From the NCBI GenBank assembly GCA_902763885.1, contig CACWTU010000002.1, positions 124,001 to 188,000 on the forward strand: a stretch of 64,000 bases of DNA. The letters are read 5' to 3'. This document shows positions 25,825-36,292 of the stretch, piece by piece (within the stretch, counting starts at the first letter, position 1; each line of letters opens with the position of its first letter). The notes under the pieces were generated by a model. The model saw only the letters and a program-made list of their open reading frames with translations, did not search any database and was not told the DNA's origin. The position numbers were made by a program, and so were the translations under genes. This stretch comes from an uncultured Bacteroidales bacterium. GTDB lineage: Bacteria > Bacteroidota > Bacteroidia > Bacteroidales > Bacteroidaceae.

Positions 25825-26148
25825 ATGGAGGACAATAACGCTGATAAGACCGTAAGGAAGAAAGGATTGATGCAGTCCGTGCCTGATTTCATCAACCGTA
25901 ACATCTGGTTGCTGCTGGAGGTGCTGGTTTGCATCATCTTTTACATCGGAAACCGATATGCATATCAGCGTGACCAGGCGTATGCTGAGAGGTTGAGACG
26001 TGAGCTGGTGGATATGGAATATCAGACTCTGAACACCACGAGTGATGTATCGGCCAAGAGCAAGCCGTCATATGTAGAGAAAGCAGCAGCCAGAAATGGC
26101 TCAGGATTGCAACCTATAACAGAACCGCCGTACCGTCTGCCCAAATGA
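25825..26148 (+). CDS. ftsL: FtsL-like divisome protein
   Basis: A 107-aa bitopic membrane protein: short cytoplasmic N-terminus, one transmembrane helix (~28-46, IWLLLEVLVCIIFYIGNRYAY), then a periplasmic coiled-coil stretch (QRDQAYAERLRRELVDMEYQ). This topology and its place between rsmH and ftsI identify it as the Bacteroidales FtsL-type protein, which bridges FtsQ/FtsB to the FtsWI synthase. Sequence similarity among FtsL proteins is always low, so the call rests mainly on position and topology. Its stop overlaps the start of ftsI (ATGA). Confidence 0.85.
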   Translation: MEDNNADKTVRKKGLMQSVPDFINRNIWLLLEVLVCIIFYIGNRYAYQRDQAYAERLRRELVDMEYQTLNTTSDVSAKSKPSYVEKAAARNGSGLQPITEPPYRLPK

Positions 26149-28334
26149 GAGAGATGAAAGATAAGGAGACTCGTTCACAGGAGAAGAAGAGGGTGTCACG
26201 TAAATACCTCTCTCTGTTCCTGCTCATGTTGGTGTGGGGCATATTCATCATAGTGAAGATGGCTTTTGTCATGTTTGGGGAGAGACAGTACTGGAACGAT
26301 GTGTCCAAGAACATGACTCCCGTGAACAGGGTGATTGAGCCGCGTCGCGGTAATATCCTGAGTGATGAGGGGTTGCTTCTGGCAAGCAGTATGAAACAGT
26401 ACCGTGTGTTCCTGGATTTCCGTACTGCCGAGAAGGATGAGGTTCGTGGCAAGAAGGATCAGGAGCGCAAGGATACACTCTACTCAAGACATCTGGCAGA
26501 GTTCGCGCACCAGATGCATGAGATATTCCCGCAGTATTCAGTGCAGGAATTTGCCACTCATTATGAGAAGGGGCATGCTGCCAAATCCCATTCATGGATG
26601 CTTTTGCCTGGTGGTTCACGTAACTCTTATCCCATAACATATAATCAGTATAAGTCATTGGCCAAGACTGTATGGCTCAAGCCCAAGTATGAGGGGTGGT
26701 TCTTCAGTGCCGAGTCCAAGATCTCACGCCAGAAACCTTTTGGAGCTCTTGCTGCAAGAACCATCGGGAGTATGTTTGAGGCCAAGGATTCAGCCAGAAA
26801 CGGTCTGGAACTGTCATTTGATTCTCTCCTGCGTGGTGTTCCCGGGCGCGGTCATCAGGAGAAGGTACAGAATGTAACCCGTATGATTGCCGATATCCCC
26901 CAGATAGACGGTTGTGACATACACACAACCATCAATGTGGATATGCAGGACATTGCTGAGGTGGCTTTGCGTAAGCAGCTTGAATTCAGGAACGCAGCAT
27001 CGGGCATAGTAGTGCTTATGGAAGTACCCACTGGTGATATAAAGGCTATTGCCAGTCTTACCAAGACGGAATCAGGCCAGTTCAGCGAGATACAGAACAA
27101 TGCCGTAAAGGAGTTGTTTGAGCCGGGTTCCACGTTCAAGCCTGTATCCATGATGGTGGCTCTTGATGACGGCAAGATTTCACTTACAGACAGTGTTTAC
27201 TGTGAGCATGGCTTATATACTGGCTTTGGAGGCGCCCGGATGACGGATGCAAGCAAGAATTACGGATGGCTTACTGTGGTAGGAATTATCCAGAATTCAT
27301 GTAACATAGGAACATCCAAACTGATAAATGCAGCGTACAAGGATAATCCGCAGGCTTTTGTGGATGGAATATGCCGTACGGGCATCAATACCCATTTTGA
27401 CCTTCAGCTTACAGGAACTGCTGCTCCGGTGATAAAGCGTGACGGTTATTGGGATGCTACCCGTCTGCCCTGGATGTCAATAGGATATAACACCCAGCTG
27501 CCTGTGATAAACACTCTTGCTTTCTACAATGGTGTGGCTAACGGAGGGTGTATGGTGGCTCCACGTCTGGTTACGGAAGTAACCCGTGAAGGTGAGGTAG
27601 TACAGGAATTCCCGGTTGAGGTAGTGAAACGGCACATGTGTAAGGATGAGACGCTTGAAAAAGTGAGGTTCCTACTTGAAAACGTGGTTCAGAACGGCAC
27701 AGGAAAGAATGCAAGTTCCAAATATTTTCCTGTGGCCGGAAAGACCGGAACGGCACAGCTCTCACAGGGCGCAGGGGGTTATAAGAGCGGGAGACAGACT
27801 CATATGGTATCGTTCTGCGGATACTTCCCGGCCGATAATCCGCAGTACTCATGTATAGTATCCATACGTACCGATGGCGGTGCTGCCGGCGGTGCCACCT
27901 GGGCGGCTCCTGTATTCCATGAGATATCAGAGAAGGTTATGGCAAACCGTAACATCAGGGATGTGAAGGAGGCATTTGATTCAACCCGCCAGTTCATACC
28001 TAAGGTCCTGCCGGGTGATCTGGCCAAGGCGGGTACCGTACTCAAGGGGCTTGGCAAGAAGAATCTGATGAGCCGTATTGACCGCGCCGTGGCAGATACG
28101 GTATGGGGGAGTGTAAGCTCGGATTCGGGACGTTATGTGATGAAGCATGTGGAGTACGCTGAGGGGCTGGTTCCTGATGTGCGCGGCATGGGAGCATCGG
28201 ATGCACTCTATCTGTTGGAGAAGATGGGAATGAGGGTTAACATCAGCGGAGTGGGCAAGGTAAAGAGCCAGAGCCTGCAGAAAAATACCCGTTACCGCAG
28301 GGGTGACAGAATACAATTGACATTATCAATGTGA
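26145..28334 (+). CDS. ftsI: FtsI/PBP3, septal peptidoglycan transpeptidase with PASTA domain
   Basis: Class B penicillin-binding protein that crosslinks septal peptidoglycan together with FtsW. Order of parts: short cytoplasmic tail, one transmembrane anchor (~24-46), PBP dimerisation/pedestal domain, transpeptidase domain with all three active-site motifs, SxxK (Ser329, GSTFK), SxN (Ser385-Cys-Asn) and KTG (Lys533), and a C-terminal PASTA domain (~670-729, [21 protein letters not shown]). The PASTA extension is common in Bacteroidetes FtsI. The start overlaps ftsL by 4 bp; the stop overlaps the region just before murE. Confidence 0.96.
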   Translation: MREMKDKETRSQEKKRVSRKYLSLFLLMLVWGIFIIVKMAFVMFGERQYWNDVSKNMTPVNRVIEPRRGNILSDEGLLLASSMKQYRVFLDFRTAEKDEVRGKKDQERKDTLYSRHLAEFAHQMHEIFPQYSVQEFATHYEKGHAAKSHSWMLLPGGSRNSYPITYNQYKSLAKTVWLKPKYEGWFFSAESKISRQKPFGALAARTIGSMFEAKDSARNGLELSFDSLLRGVPGRGHQEKVQNVTRMIADIPQIDGCDIHTTINVDMQDIAEVALRKQLEFRNAASGIVVLMEVPTGDIKAIASLTKTESGQFSEIQNNAVKELFEPGSTFKPVSMMVALDDGKISLTDSVYCEHGLYTGFGGARMTDASKNYGWLTVVGIIQNSCNIGTSKLINAAYKDNPQAFVDGICRTGINTHFDLQLTGTAAPVIKRDGYWDATRLPWMSIGYNTQLPVINTLAFYNGVANGGCMVAPRLVTEVTREGEVVQEFPVEVVKRHMCKDETLEKVRFLLENVVQNGTGKNASSKYFPVAGKTGTAQLSQGAGGYKSGRQTHMVSFCGYFPADNPQYSCIVSIRTDGGAAGGATWAAPVFHEISEKVMANRNIRDVKEAFDSTRQFIPKVLPGDLAKAGTVLKGLGKKNLMSRIDRAVADTVWGSVSSDSGRYVMKHVEYAEGLVPDVRGMGASDALYLLEKMGMRVNISGVGKVKSQSLQKNTRYRRGDRIQLTLSM

Positions 28335-28339
28335 GATAT

Positions 28340-29788
28340 ATGGTGACAATAGGAGAACTTGTATCAGGACTTAAGGTAGTCAGGACTGTCGGTGATACCG
28401 CAGTGACTGTTACTGATATCCAGCTTGATTCACGCAAGGTGGGTAAAGGGTGTCTGTTCGTGGCTATGCGCGGTACTACCGTTGACGGCCATCAGTTCAT
28501 ACCCAAGGCAGTAGAACTGGGAGCTGGCTCGGTGCTTTGTGAGGTATTGCCTGAGCAGCCTGCAGATGGCGTTACATACATACAGGTGCCGGATTGTGAG
28601 GATGTTGTGGGAATTGTCTCCACAAGGTTCTTTGGTAATCCTACCGATAAGGTCAAACTGGTGGGTGTGACGGGAACAAACGGCAAGACCACCATTGCAA
28701 CCTTGTTATATAACATGTTCCGGGCGTTCGGTTACAAATGCGGACTGGTTTCAACCGTCTGCAATTATATTGACGGAGAGCCGATACCTGCTGATCATAC
28801 CACACCTGATGCCGTAACACTGAACCGTCTGCTGGGTCGTATGGCCGATGAGGGTTGCAAATACGTGTTCATGGAGTGCAGTTCACATGCCATAGTGCAG
28901 AAACGCATAGGCGGACTCAAATATGCAGGTGGCATATTCACAAATCTTACCCGTGATCATCTGGATTACCACAAGACGGTTGAGAACTACCTCAAAGCCA
29001 AGAAGAAGTTCTTTGATGATCTGCCCAAGGAGGCTTTTGTGGTTACCAACCTGGATGACAAGAACGGGCTGGTAATGGCACAGAACACCAAGGCAAAGGT
29101 TACCACATACTCATTGCGCAGCATGAGTGACTTCAAGGGCCGTCTGCTGGAATCCGGTTTTGACGGTATGCTGCTTGAGATAAACGGCCGCGAGGTGTTC
29201 CTTAAGTTCATAGGCAAGTTCAATGCAAGTAACCTGCTGGCAGTTTACGGTACAGCCGTGAACCTGGGCCGCGATCCTATGGAGGTGCTTACCGTAATGA
29301 GTACGCTGGTGCCTGTGAACGGCAGGTTTGATGCCATACGCTCACCCAAAGGCTTTACCGCCATTGTTGATTACGCCCATACTCCCGATGCGCTTACCAA
29401 TGTGCTCACAACCATTGTTGATGTGCTGGACAAAAAAGGACAGATAATCACGGTGGTGGGTGCAGGCGGAAACCGTGACAAGGGTAAGCGTCCGCTCATG
29501 GCAAAGGAGAGCGTGAAGTACAGTGACAAGGTTATCATTACATCAGATAATCCCCGTTTTGAGGAGCCGCAGGATATCATCAATGATATGCTGGCTGGTC
29601 TTACCAAAGAGGATATGCAGAAGGTGATAACGATTGTTGACCGCCGTGAGGCCATACGTACCGCGTGTATGATGGCTCAGCCCGGTGATGTGATACTAGT
29701 GGCAGGCAAGGGCCATGAGGATTATCAGGACGTAAAGGGAGTAAAACACCATTTTGACGACCACGAAGTCATCCGTGATTGTTTTTAA
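28340..29788 (+). CDS. murE: MurE, UDP-MurNAc-L-Ala-D-Glu:meso-diaminopimelate ligase
   Basis: ATP-dependent cytosolic ligase adding the third residue to the peptidoglycan stem peptide. The P-loop [15 protein letters not shown] lies near residue 110, and the C-terminal DNPR motif ([11 protein letters not shown]) specifies meso-diaminopimelate rather than lysine. 482 aa is the usual length. A GTG at 28331 would overlap the end of ftsI, but ATG 28340 gives the more normal N-terminus ([11 protein letters not shown]). A 60-nt gap carrying AATTG-type repeats separates it from mraY. Confidence 0.95.
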   Translation: MVTIGELVSGLKVVRTVGDTAVTVTDIQLDSRKVGKGCLFVAMRGTTVDGHQFIPKAVELGAGSVLCEVLPEQPADGVTYIQVPDCEDVVGIVSTRFFGNPTDKVKLVGVTGTNGKTTIATLLYNMFRAFGYKCGLVSTVCNYIDGEPIPADHTTPDAVTLNRLLGRMADEGCKYVFMECSSHAIVQKRIGGLKYAGGIFTNLTRDHLDYHKTVENYLKAKKKFFDDLPKEAFVVTNLDDKNGLVMAQNTKAKVTTYSLRSMSDFKGRLLESGFDGMLLEINGREVFLKFIGKFNASNLLAVYGTAVNLGRDPMEVLTVMSTLVPVNGRFDAIRSPKGFTAIVDYAHTPDALTNVLTTIVDVLDKKGQIITVVGAGGNRDKGKRPLMAKESVKYSDKVIITSDNPRFEEPQDIINDMLAGLTKEDMQKVITIVDRREAIRTACMMAQPGDVILVAGKGHEDYQDVKGVKHHFDDHEVIRDCF

Positions 29789-29810
29789 TAAAGTAAATGG
29801 AGTAATTCTA

Positions 29811-29843
29811 AATTTTCAATTTTCAATTCTCAATTTTCAATTT
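29811..29843. repeat. TTTTCAATT repeat tract between murE and mraY
   Basis: Tandem TTTTCAATT-like units, the same family as the inverted tracts at 24131-24248. No terminator is evident, so the operon probably reads through. Confidence 0.7.
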
Positions 29844-29848
29844 GAAGA

Positions 29849-31135
29849 ATGTTATACAGTCTCTTTGAATACCTAAAGAATGCCGGGATTGATATTCCCG
29901 GAGGAGGAATGTTCCAGTATGTGACGTTCAGGGCCATATCTGCGTTGGTACTGTCACTTGTGGTATCGTGCTGGTTCGGCAGTCATTTCATTGACGTGCT
30001 GAAAAGGAAAAACATATCAGAGACTCAGCGTGACGTAAAGCTGGATCCCTTTGGCGTAGCCAAGAAGGGTGTGCCTACTATGGGTGGCGTCATAATAATA
30101 GTGGCAATCCTTGTGCCTTGCCTCCTGATAGGTGACCTTAAGAACATCTATATGTGGCTGATGATCATAACTACTGTCATTTTAGGTGCCATCGGTTTTG
30201 CTGATGACTACATCAAGACCTTCCGTAAGAACAAGGATGGATTGAACGGCTGGTTCAAGGTGGCCGGGCAGTTGGCTTTAGGTCTGATAGTGGGCCTTAC
30301 ACTCCGTTACAGTCCTCAGGTGGTCATTAATGAGAAGGTAGAGACCCGTATAGAGAACAATACCGAGGTGGTTATCAAGACTCCCGATGTCAAGTCCACC
30401 CGTACCACCATCCCGTTCTTCAAGAACCATAATCTGAATTATGCCGACGCTTTCAGTTGGTTGGGAGAGAAAGCCAAGTATCCGGCAGGTTGGATATTTT
30501 TTGTACTGCTTACACTGTTCATCGTGACGGCTATATCAAACGGCTCAAACCTGAATGACGGTATGGACGGCATGGCGGCAGGTAATTCTGCGATAATAGG
30601 CGTGACGCTTGGTGTTCTGGCATACGTGTCAAGTAACGTTGTCACGGCAAGTCACTTTGACCTGATGTACATTCCCGGCAGCCAGGAGGTGGTAATCTAT
30701 TTGTGCACGTTTGTGGGTGCCCTTATAGGTTTCCTTTGGTTCAACTCCTATCCGGCACAGATATTCATGGGTGATACAGGCAGTCTTACCATAGGTGGAA
30801 TAATAGCTGTGGCTGCACTCTGCATACACAAGGAACTGCTACTGCCGATATTGTGCGGCGTGTTCGTGGTGGAGAGCCTCTCAGTGATATGTCAGCGATT
30901 TTACTACAAGCTGGGCAAACGCAAGGGCGTGCATCAGCGTATTTGGAAACGTACGCCCATACATGATCATTACCGTACAAGCATGGAACAGGTCCTGAAG
31001 GCCGATCCCGGCAGTACGGTAAAGTTCCAGGGTAATGACAATAAGTTACAGTTAGAGACCAAGATAACGCTCAGGGCCTGGATCATAAGCATAGGTCTTG
31101 CAGCGCTTACAATATTGACCTTGAAAATCAGATAA
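29849..31135 (+). CDS. mraY: MraY, phospho-MurNAc-pentapeptide translocase
   Basis: Integral membrane enzyme that attaches phospho-MurNAc-pentapeptide to undecaprenyl phosphate, forming lipid I. Visible motifs: KKGVPTMGGVIII near residue 73, FADDYIK (catalytic aspartates) near residue 115, NGSNLNDGMDGMAAG near residue 231, and the cytoplasmic HHH-like KRTPIHDHYR segment near residue 370. About ten hydrophobic segments; 428 aa is normal for Bacteroidales, which have a loop insertion (about 165-190, acidic and lysine-rich) compared with E. coli. Confidence 0.96.
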   Translation: MLYSLFEYLKNAGIDIPGGGMFQYVTFRAISALVLSLVVSCWFGSHFIDVLKRKNISETQRDVKLDPFGVAKKGVPTMGGVIIIVAILVPCLLIGDLKNIYMWLMIITTVILGAIGFADDYIKTFRKNKDGLNGWFKVAGQLALGLIVGLTLRYSPQVVINEKVETRIENNTEVVIKTPDVKSTRTTIPFFKNHNLNYADAFSWLGEKAKYPAGWIFFVLLTLFIVTAISNGSNLNDGMDGMAAGNSAIIGVTLGVLAYVSSNVVTASHFDLMYIPGSQEVVIYLCTFVGALIGFLWFNSYPAQIFMGDTGSLTIGGIIAVAALCIHKELLLPILCGVFVVESLSVICQRFYYKLGKRKGVHQRIWKRTPIHDHYRTSMEQVLKADPGSTVKFQGNDNKLQLETKITLRAWIISIGLAALTILTLKIR

Positions 31136-31140
31136 TTGAA

Positions 31141-32475
31141 ATGGCAAAGAAAATTGTTGTACTGGGTGCAGGTGAGAGCGGTACAGGTGCCGCCATATTG
31201 GCAAAAGCCAAAGGGTTTGACGTGTTTGTATCGGACCTTTCAGAGATAAAGGCGCATTATCGTAACGAACTGGACCTGCGTGGTATTAAATGGGAACAGA
31301 AACAGCATACTGAGGCGCGTATCCTTGCTGCCGATGAGGTGATCAAGAGCCCCGGCATCCCCAAGGAGGCTCCCATCATTCAGAAACTCATGGCCCAGGG
31401 CACGCCCATCATATCGGAGATAGAGTTTGCAGGCAGATATACAAATGCCAAGATGATATGTATAACCGGCTCAAACGGCAAGACTACAACCACATCGCTC
31501 ATTTACCATATCTTCAAGATGGCGGGCATGAACGTGGGTCTGGCCGGTAACATCGGAAGCAGTCTGGCATGGCAGGTGGCTGAGAAGAACTTTGATTACT
31601 ATGTGATTGAACTGAGCAGTTTCCAGCTTGACAACATGTATGATTTCAAGGCTGATATAGCCATCCTCATGAACATAACTCCTGATCATCTGGACCGTTA
31701 TGACTATGAAATGCAGAACTACGTGGATGCCAAGATGCGCGTTATTCGTAACCAGACCAAGGATGATGCATTTGTCTATTGGAGTGATGACCCCATCATT
31801 ACCCGTGAACTCAAGAAGTACGGACTAAAGGCTACCCTCTATCCGTTTGCTGAGGCTAAGAAAGAGGATCTGGCTGCATACGTTGAGGACGGCACTCTCT
31901 ATTTCAACAAGCCGTACGCCTTCAATATGGAGCAGGAGTCGCTGGCACTTACCGGCAAGCATAACCTGTACAACTCAATGGCTGCCGGTATATCGGCCAA
32001 TATCGCCGGCATAAAGAGTGAGACCATACGCAAGGCTCTGCAGACATTCCAGGGTGTGGAGCATCGTCTGGAGCGCGTTACAAGAGTGAACGGCATAGAC
32101 TTTATAAATGACTCCAAGGCTACCAATGTGAACAGCTGCTGGTATGCCCTGCAGAGCATGCCTGTAAAGTGCGTACTGATACTGGGCGGCAAGGATAAGG
32201 GTAATGACTACAATGAGATAGCTGATCTGGTACGCGAGAAATGCTGCGGTCTGGTCTATATGGGCCTGCATAATGAGAAACTGCACGGTTTCTTTGACAG
32301 CTTTGGCCTTCCTGTGGCCGATGTACAGTCAATGAAAGATGCTGTGGATGCTGCTTACAAGATGGCTCAAAAGGGTCAGATAGTATTGCTCAGCCCCTGC
32401 TGTGCAAGTTTTGACCTATTCAAGAGCTATGAGGACCGTGGCGAACAGTTCAAGGCTTGCGTGAGAGCCCTGTAA
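31141..32475 (+). CDS. murD: MurD, UDP-MurNAc-L-alanine:D-glutamate ligase
   Basis: Cytosolic ligase adding D-glutamate, the second stem-peptide residue. The N-terminal Rossmann-like domain begins KKIVVLGAGESGTGAAILA; the ATP-binding P-loop CITGSNGKTTTTSLI is near residue 104; NITPDHLDRYDY and the NDSKATNVNSCWYAL motif near residue 322 are typical MurD. It starts 5 bp after mraY. Confidence 0.96.
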   Translation: MAKKIVVLGAGESGTGAAILAKAKGFDVFVSDLSEIKAHYRNELDLRGIKWEQKQHTEARILAADEVIKSPGIPKEAPIIQKLMAQGTPIISEIEFAGRYTNAKMICITGSNGKTTTTSLIYHIFKMAGMNVGLAGNIGSSLAWQVAEKNFDYYVIELSSFQLDNMYDFKADIAILMNITPDHLDRYDYEMQNYVDAKMRVIRNQTKDDAFVYWSDDPIITRELKKYGLKATLYPFAEAKKEDLAAYVEDGTLYFNKPYAFNMEQESLALTGKHNLYNSMAAGISANIAGIKSETIRKALQTFQGVEHRLERVTRVNGIDFINDSKATNVNSCWYALQSMPVKCVLILGGKDKGNDYNEIADLVREKCCGLVYMGLHNEKLHGFFDSFGLPVADVQSMKDAVDAAYKMAQKGQIVLLSPCCASFDLFKSYEDRGEQFKACVRAL

Positions 32476-32490
32476 AAAGAAAGATGTGAT

Positions 32491-33780
32491 ATGGAGATAA
32501 ATGAAGAGAAAAAGGAACGCAGGCAACTGCTGAACGGCGACCCGACTATTTGGGCAATGGTTATAATACTGTGCTGCATCTCACTTGTTGAGGTGTTCAG
32601 TGCAAGTAGCCGTCTTACGTTCGGTAAGAGCAGTTTTCTGGCTCCCATCATATCGCATACCATACATCTGTGTATGGGCGTAGCGGTTATGTACGTTCTT
32701 CATTTGCTGCACTATAAATGGTACAGGCTGTTCCCCGTACTGCTTGTGCCGGTATCAATTATCCTGTTGGCTTACCTTTCAATACAGAGTGCCAGTTCAT
32801 CGGGCGCTGAACGCTGGATAAACTTAGGTTTCTTCCAGTTGCAGCCTTCAGAGGTGGGTAAGATTGCGGTCATCATGTCAGTGGCATACTGGCTGTCAAA
32901 ACTAAAACCTGACGATGAGCTGAGCCAGTCCAATACGTTCTGGAAAATAATGGCACTGACAGGGCTGGTATGTCTGCTGATAGTAGGTGAGAACCTGTCG
33001 ACAGCGGTACTGCTGGCCGGAGTGATATTCGTAATGATGATATTGGGCGGAATTGCCTGGCGGCGTATATTGGCTTTGTCAGGTGTAGTGGCGGCAGCAG
33101 GAATTGTAGCCTTAGTGGTACTTTTGTTCGTTCCGGCACAGACCATACGTGACTCCAAGATAATTCCGTCACGTGCCACTACCTGGCAGGCCAGATTGCA
33201 GGATTTCTTCCAGCCGGGAAGTGAAGGAACTCCCACGGCATATGAATATGCCAAGATAGTTGCGCCTGAGAAACCTCAGGAGACACATGCCAATATAGCC
33301 ATTGCAACCAGTAACATACTGGGTAAAGGGCCTGGTAACTCTGTTGAACGTGACTATCTGCAGGAGGCCAGTTGTGACTTTATCTATGCGATAATAATAG
33401 AGGAACTTGGCATGGCCGGCGGAATAGTTGTCATGCTGGTCTATGTCATACTGCTCTTCAGGGTAGGGCGTTTGGCAACCAAGTGCAGGGAGAAATATCC
33501 GGCATATCTGGCTATGGGACTGGGTATGCTCATAGGCTTGCAGGCATTCATTAACATGTCTGTTGCCGTGGGTCTGTTCCCTGTAACGGGCCAGCCGCTG
33601 CCTCTTATAAGCAAGGGCGGTACGTCTGTGCTGATGACAAGTTTCTGCATGGGCATGCTGCTTGGCATAAGCAATACGTTGGAAAAAGAGGAGCGTGGAG
33701 AGTATGTACTGGGAACTGAAACCGATGTTCCCACGCCTATAGAAGGAAAAGAATCATTTGACGATATAACCGAATCCTGA
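32491..33780 (+). CDS. ftsW: FtsW, septal peptidoglycan glycosyltransferase (SEDS family)
   Basis: Polytopic inner-membrane enzyme that polymerises lipid II at the septum as partner of FtsI. Ten or so transmembrane segments; SEDS features include GAERWINLGFFQLQPSEVGKIAVI near residue 105-128 (with the catalytic-region Pro-Ser-Glu), DFIYAIIIEELGMAGG near residue 295 and the C-terminal PVTGQPLPLISKGGTSVL. The 429-aa length fits. It lies 15 bp after murD and 2 bp before the murG::murC gene. Confidence 0.95.
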   Translation: MEINEEKKERRQLLNGDPTIWAMVIILCCISLVEVFSASSRLTFGKSSFLAPIISHTIHLCMGVAVMYVLHLLHYKWYRLFPVLLVPVSIILLAYLSIQSASSSGAERWINLGFFQLQPSEVGKIAVIMSVAYWLSKLKPDDELSQSNTFWKIMALTGLVCLLIVGENLSTAVLLAGVIFVMMILGGIAWRRILALSGVVAAAGIVALVVLLFVPAQTIRDSKIIPSRATTWQARLQDFFQPGSEGTPTAYEYAKIVAPEKPQETHANIAIATSNILGKGPGNSVERDYLQEASCDFIYAIIIEELGMAGGIVVMLVYVILLFRVGRLATKCREKYPAYLAMGLGMLIGLQAFINMSVAVGLFPVTGQPLPLISKGGTSVLMTSFCMGMLLGISNTLEKEERGEYVLGTETDVPTPIEGKESFDDITES

Positions 33781-33782
33781 AT

Positions 33783-36287
33783 ATGGATGCAAAACCAAGA
33801 ATAATAATAAGTGGAGGAGGCACGGGAGGACATATATTCCCGGCCATCTCAATAGCTCATGCCATCAAATCATTGAACCCTGATGCTGAGATCCTGTTTG
33901 TGGGGGCACAGGGACGCATGGAGATGCAGCGTGTTCCTGCTGCCGGGTTTGATATCAAAGGTCTGCCTATATGTGGGTTTGACCGTAAGAATCCGTTCAA
34001 GAACATAGTGGTTCTGTTCAAGATAATACGCAGCCAAATAATGGCACGCCGTATTATCCGTCAGTTCAAGCCTATGGTAGCCGTGGGCGTGGGTGGTTAT
34101 GCCAGCGGTCCCACATTGCGCATTGCAGGCAAGATGGGCATACCTACGCTGTTGCAGGAACAGAACTCATACGCAGGCGTGACCAACAAGATCCTGGCCA
34201 AGAAGGCGGCCCGTATATGTGTGGCTTATGATGGTATGGACAGGTTCTTCCCTGCCGACAAGATTCTTAAGACCGGTAATCCGGTACGTCCCAATCTTAC
34301 CAAAGGTGGCATGACACGTAAGGAGGCTGCCCGTAAGATGGGGCTTGATGCTTCCAAGCGTATAGTACTCATTGTGGGCGGCAGTTTGGGAGCACGCACT
34401 CTTAATGAGAGCGTAATGGCTAATCTGGACCTGATACGTATGTCAGATGACGTGCAGTTTGTATGGCAGACCGGCAAGTTCTATTTTGAGGAGATGAAAC
34501 AGCGTCTTGCAGATCAGCCTAAGGTATCCAATCTTTTCCCTACGGAGTTTGTGCAGGATATGGATCAGGCATACGCAGCCGCAGACCTGGTTATATCACG
34601 TGCCGGTGCCGGAACCATATCTGAACTGTGTCTGTTGGGCAAACCGGTCATACTGGTGCCGTCACCCAATGTTGCTGAGGATCATCAGACCAAGAATGCG
34701 CTAGCACTGGCTGATAGGGATGCCGCAATACATATCCGTGACGTGGATGCCCGTAAGGAACTTATTCCGGCAGCCGTTGACCTGGTTAAGGATGAGGCAC
34801 ACCTGGTACAACTGCATGAGAATATACTCAAACTTGCCATGTATGATTCGGCCGAGGTTATTGCAAATGAGGTACTTAAACTGGCCGGTTACGGTTGTGG
34901 CACACTAAAGCTGGATGATATAAAGTCAGTATATTTTGTGGGAGCAGGCGGCATTGGCATGAGCGCTCTTGTCCGCTATTTCCTAAATAGAGGATGTCAG
35001 GTGGGAGGTTATGACAAGACCTCTACGGATCTTACATCGGCCCTGATAAAGGAGGGTGCAAGGATTGGTTTTGAGGATGATGTAAATAAGGTGGATGAGT
35101 GCTTCAGGGATCCTAATTCAACTCTTGTGGTATATACTCCGGCTATTCCTGCTGATAACAAGATATTGCGTTGGTTCAACATTCACTGCTTTGATGTGCA
35201 GAAACGCGCCCAGGTACTGGGTACTCTGACACGCTCTCTTGACGGCTTGTGTGTGGCAGGTACACACGGCAAGACCACCACATCATCAATGGTTGCACAT
35301 ATCCTTGACGGCACTCCGGAGAGGTGCAATGCGTTCCTGGGCGGAATACTCAAGAACATAGGCAGTAACCTGATGGTAAGCAATAAGAGCCGCCGTGTGG
35401 TTATTGAGGCCGATGAGTTTGACCGTTCGTTCCATCATCTCACTCCCTTGCGTTCTGTCATCACTGCCGTTGATCCCGATCATCTGGATATCTACGGTAC
35501 ATATGAGGCATATGTGGAGAGCTTCCGTAAATATACATCGCTCATAAAGCCGGGCGGTGACCTTATACTCCATGTGGGATTGGAAGAGAAGATCAGGCCC
35601 CAGCTCCAGGATGGCGTGAACCTCCATACATACGGACTGGATGAGGGTACATTCCATGCTGCAAACATCAGGATCGGCAACGGTGAACTGAGGTTTGACT
35701 ATGTATCCCCGCTTGGCAGTATTGCTGATGTTGAGCTGGGTGTGCCTATTCCCATCAATGTGGAGAATGCTGTGGCTGCCATGGCTATGGCTCAATTGAG
35801 CGGCGCATCAGATGATGTGATCCGTGAGCGTATAGCATCGTTCCGTGGATGTGACCGTCGCTTTGACTTTCATGTAAAGAGTGCTGATAAGGTTTATCTG
35901 AGCGATTATGCCCATCATCCGGAGGAGATACGCCAGTGCGCCCTGTCACTGCGTAAGCTCTATGCAGACCGTAAGATAACATGCATATTCCAGCCGCATC
36001 TATATACCCGTACCAGAGATTTCTACAACGAGTTTGCTGAGAGTCTCTCACTGTTTGATGAGGTCTGGCTCCTGGAGATTTATCCAGCGCGTGAACAACC
36101 CATACCGGGAGTTACAAGTAATCTTCTGGCAGACAACATGAAGCCAGGAGTTTGTAAAGGCATAATATCCAGGAATCAGGTACCTGAACTTGTGGAGTCA
36201 ATAAAGGATGACATTCAGGTTCTGGTTACACTTGGTGCCGGTGATTTGGAGGATTATGTGGAAACCATAACAAAGATACTCAAGTAA
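33783..36287 (+). CDS. MurG-MurC fusion: GlcNAc transferase plus UDP-MurNAc:L-alanine ligase
   Basis: One 834-codon frame encodes two cell wall enzymes. Residues ~1-368 are a full MurG (GGGTGGHIFPA at 11-20, GGYASGP, QEQNSYAG, GGSLGA, RAGAGTISEL, PVILVPSPNVAEDHQ), making lipid II from lipid I. Residues ~376-834 are a full MurC (VYFVGAGGIGMSALVRYF, P-loop GTHGKTTT at 493-500, EADEFDRSF, DPDHLDIYG, DYAHHPEEI), adding L-Ala to UDP-MurNAc. The join is ~GYGCGTLK (nt ~34890-34910); there is no stop codon between them and no ATG, GTG or TTG near the MurC N-terminus in its frame, so MurC cannot be made separately by a conventional start. Neighbours keep the usual ftsW-murG-murC-ftsQ order. Bacteroidales usually have two genes here; an assembly error is less likely because both domains are intact and in frame. 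Confidence 0.9.
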   Translation: MDAKPRIIISGGGTGGHIFPAISIAHAIKSLNPDAEILFVGAQGRMEMQRVPAAGFDIKGLPICGFDRKNPFKNIVVLFKIIRSQIMARRIIRQFKPMVAVGVGGYASGPTLRIAGKMGIPTLLQEQNSYAGVTNKILAKKAARICVAYDGMDRFFPADKILKTGNPVRPNLTKGGMTRKEAARKMGLDASKRIVLIVGGSLGARTLNESVMANLDLIRMSDDVQFVWQTGKFYFEEMKQRLADQPKVSNLFPTEFVQDMDQAYAAADLVISRAGAGTISELCLLGKPVILVPSPNVAEDHQTKNALALADRDAAIHIRDVDARKELIPAAVDLVKDEAHLVQLHENILKLAMYDSAEVIANEVLKLAGYGCGTLKLDDIKSVYFVGAGGIGMSALVRYFLNRGCQVGGYDKTSTDLTSALIKEGARIGFEDDVNKVDECFRDPNSTLVVYTPAIPADNKILRWFNIHCFDVQKRAQVLGTLTRSLDGLCVAGTHGKTTTSSMVAHILDGTPERCNAFLGGILKNIGSNLMVSNKSRRVVIEADEFDRSFHHLTPLRSVITAVDPDHLDIYGTYEAYVESFRKYTSLIKPGGDLILHVGLEEKIRPQLQDGVNLHTYGLDEGTFHAANIRIGNGELRFDYVSPLGSIADVELGVPIPINVENAVAAMAMAQLSGASDDVIRERIASFRGCDRRFDFHVKSADKVYLSDYAHHPEEIRQCALSLRKLYADRKITCIFQPHLYTRTRDFYNEFAESLSLFDEVWLLEIYPAREQPIPGVTSNLLADNMKPGVCKGIISRNQVPELVESIKDDIQVLVTLGAGDLEDYVETITKILK

Positions 36288-36292
36288 GAAAG

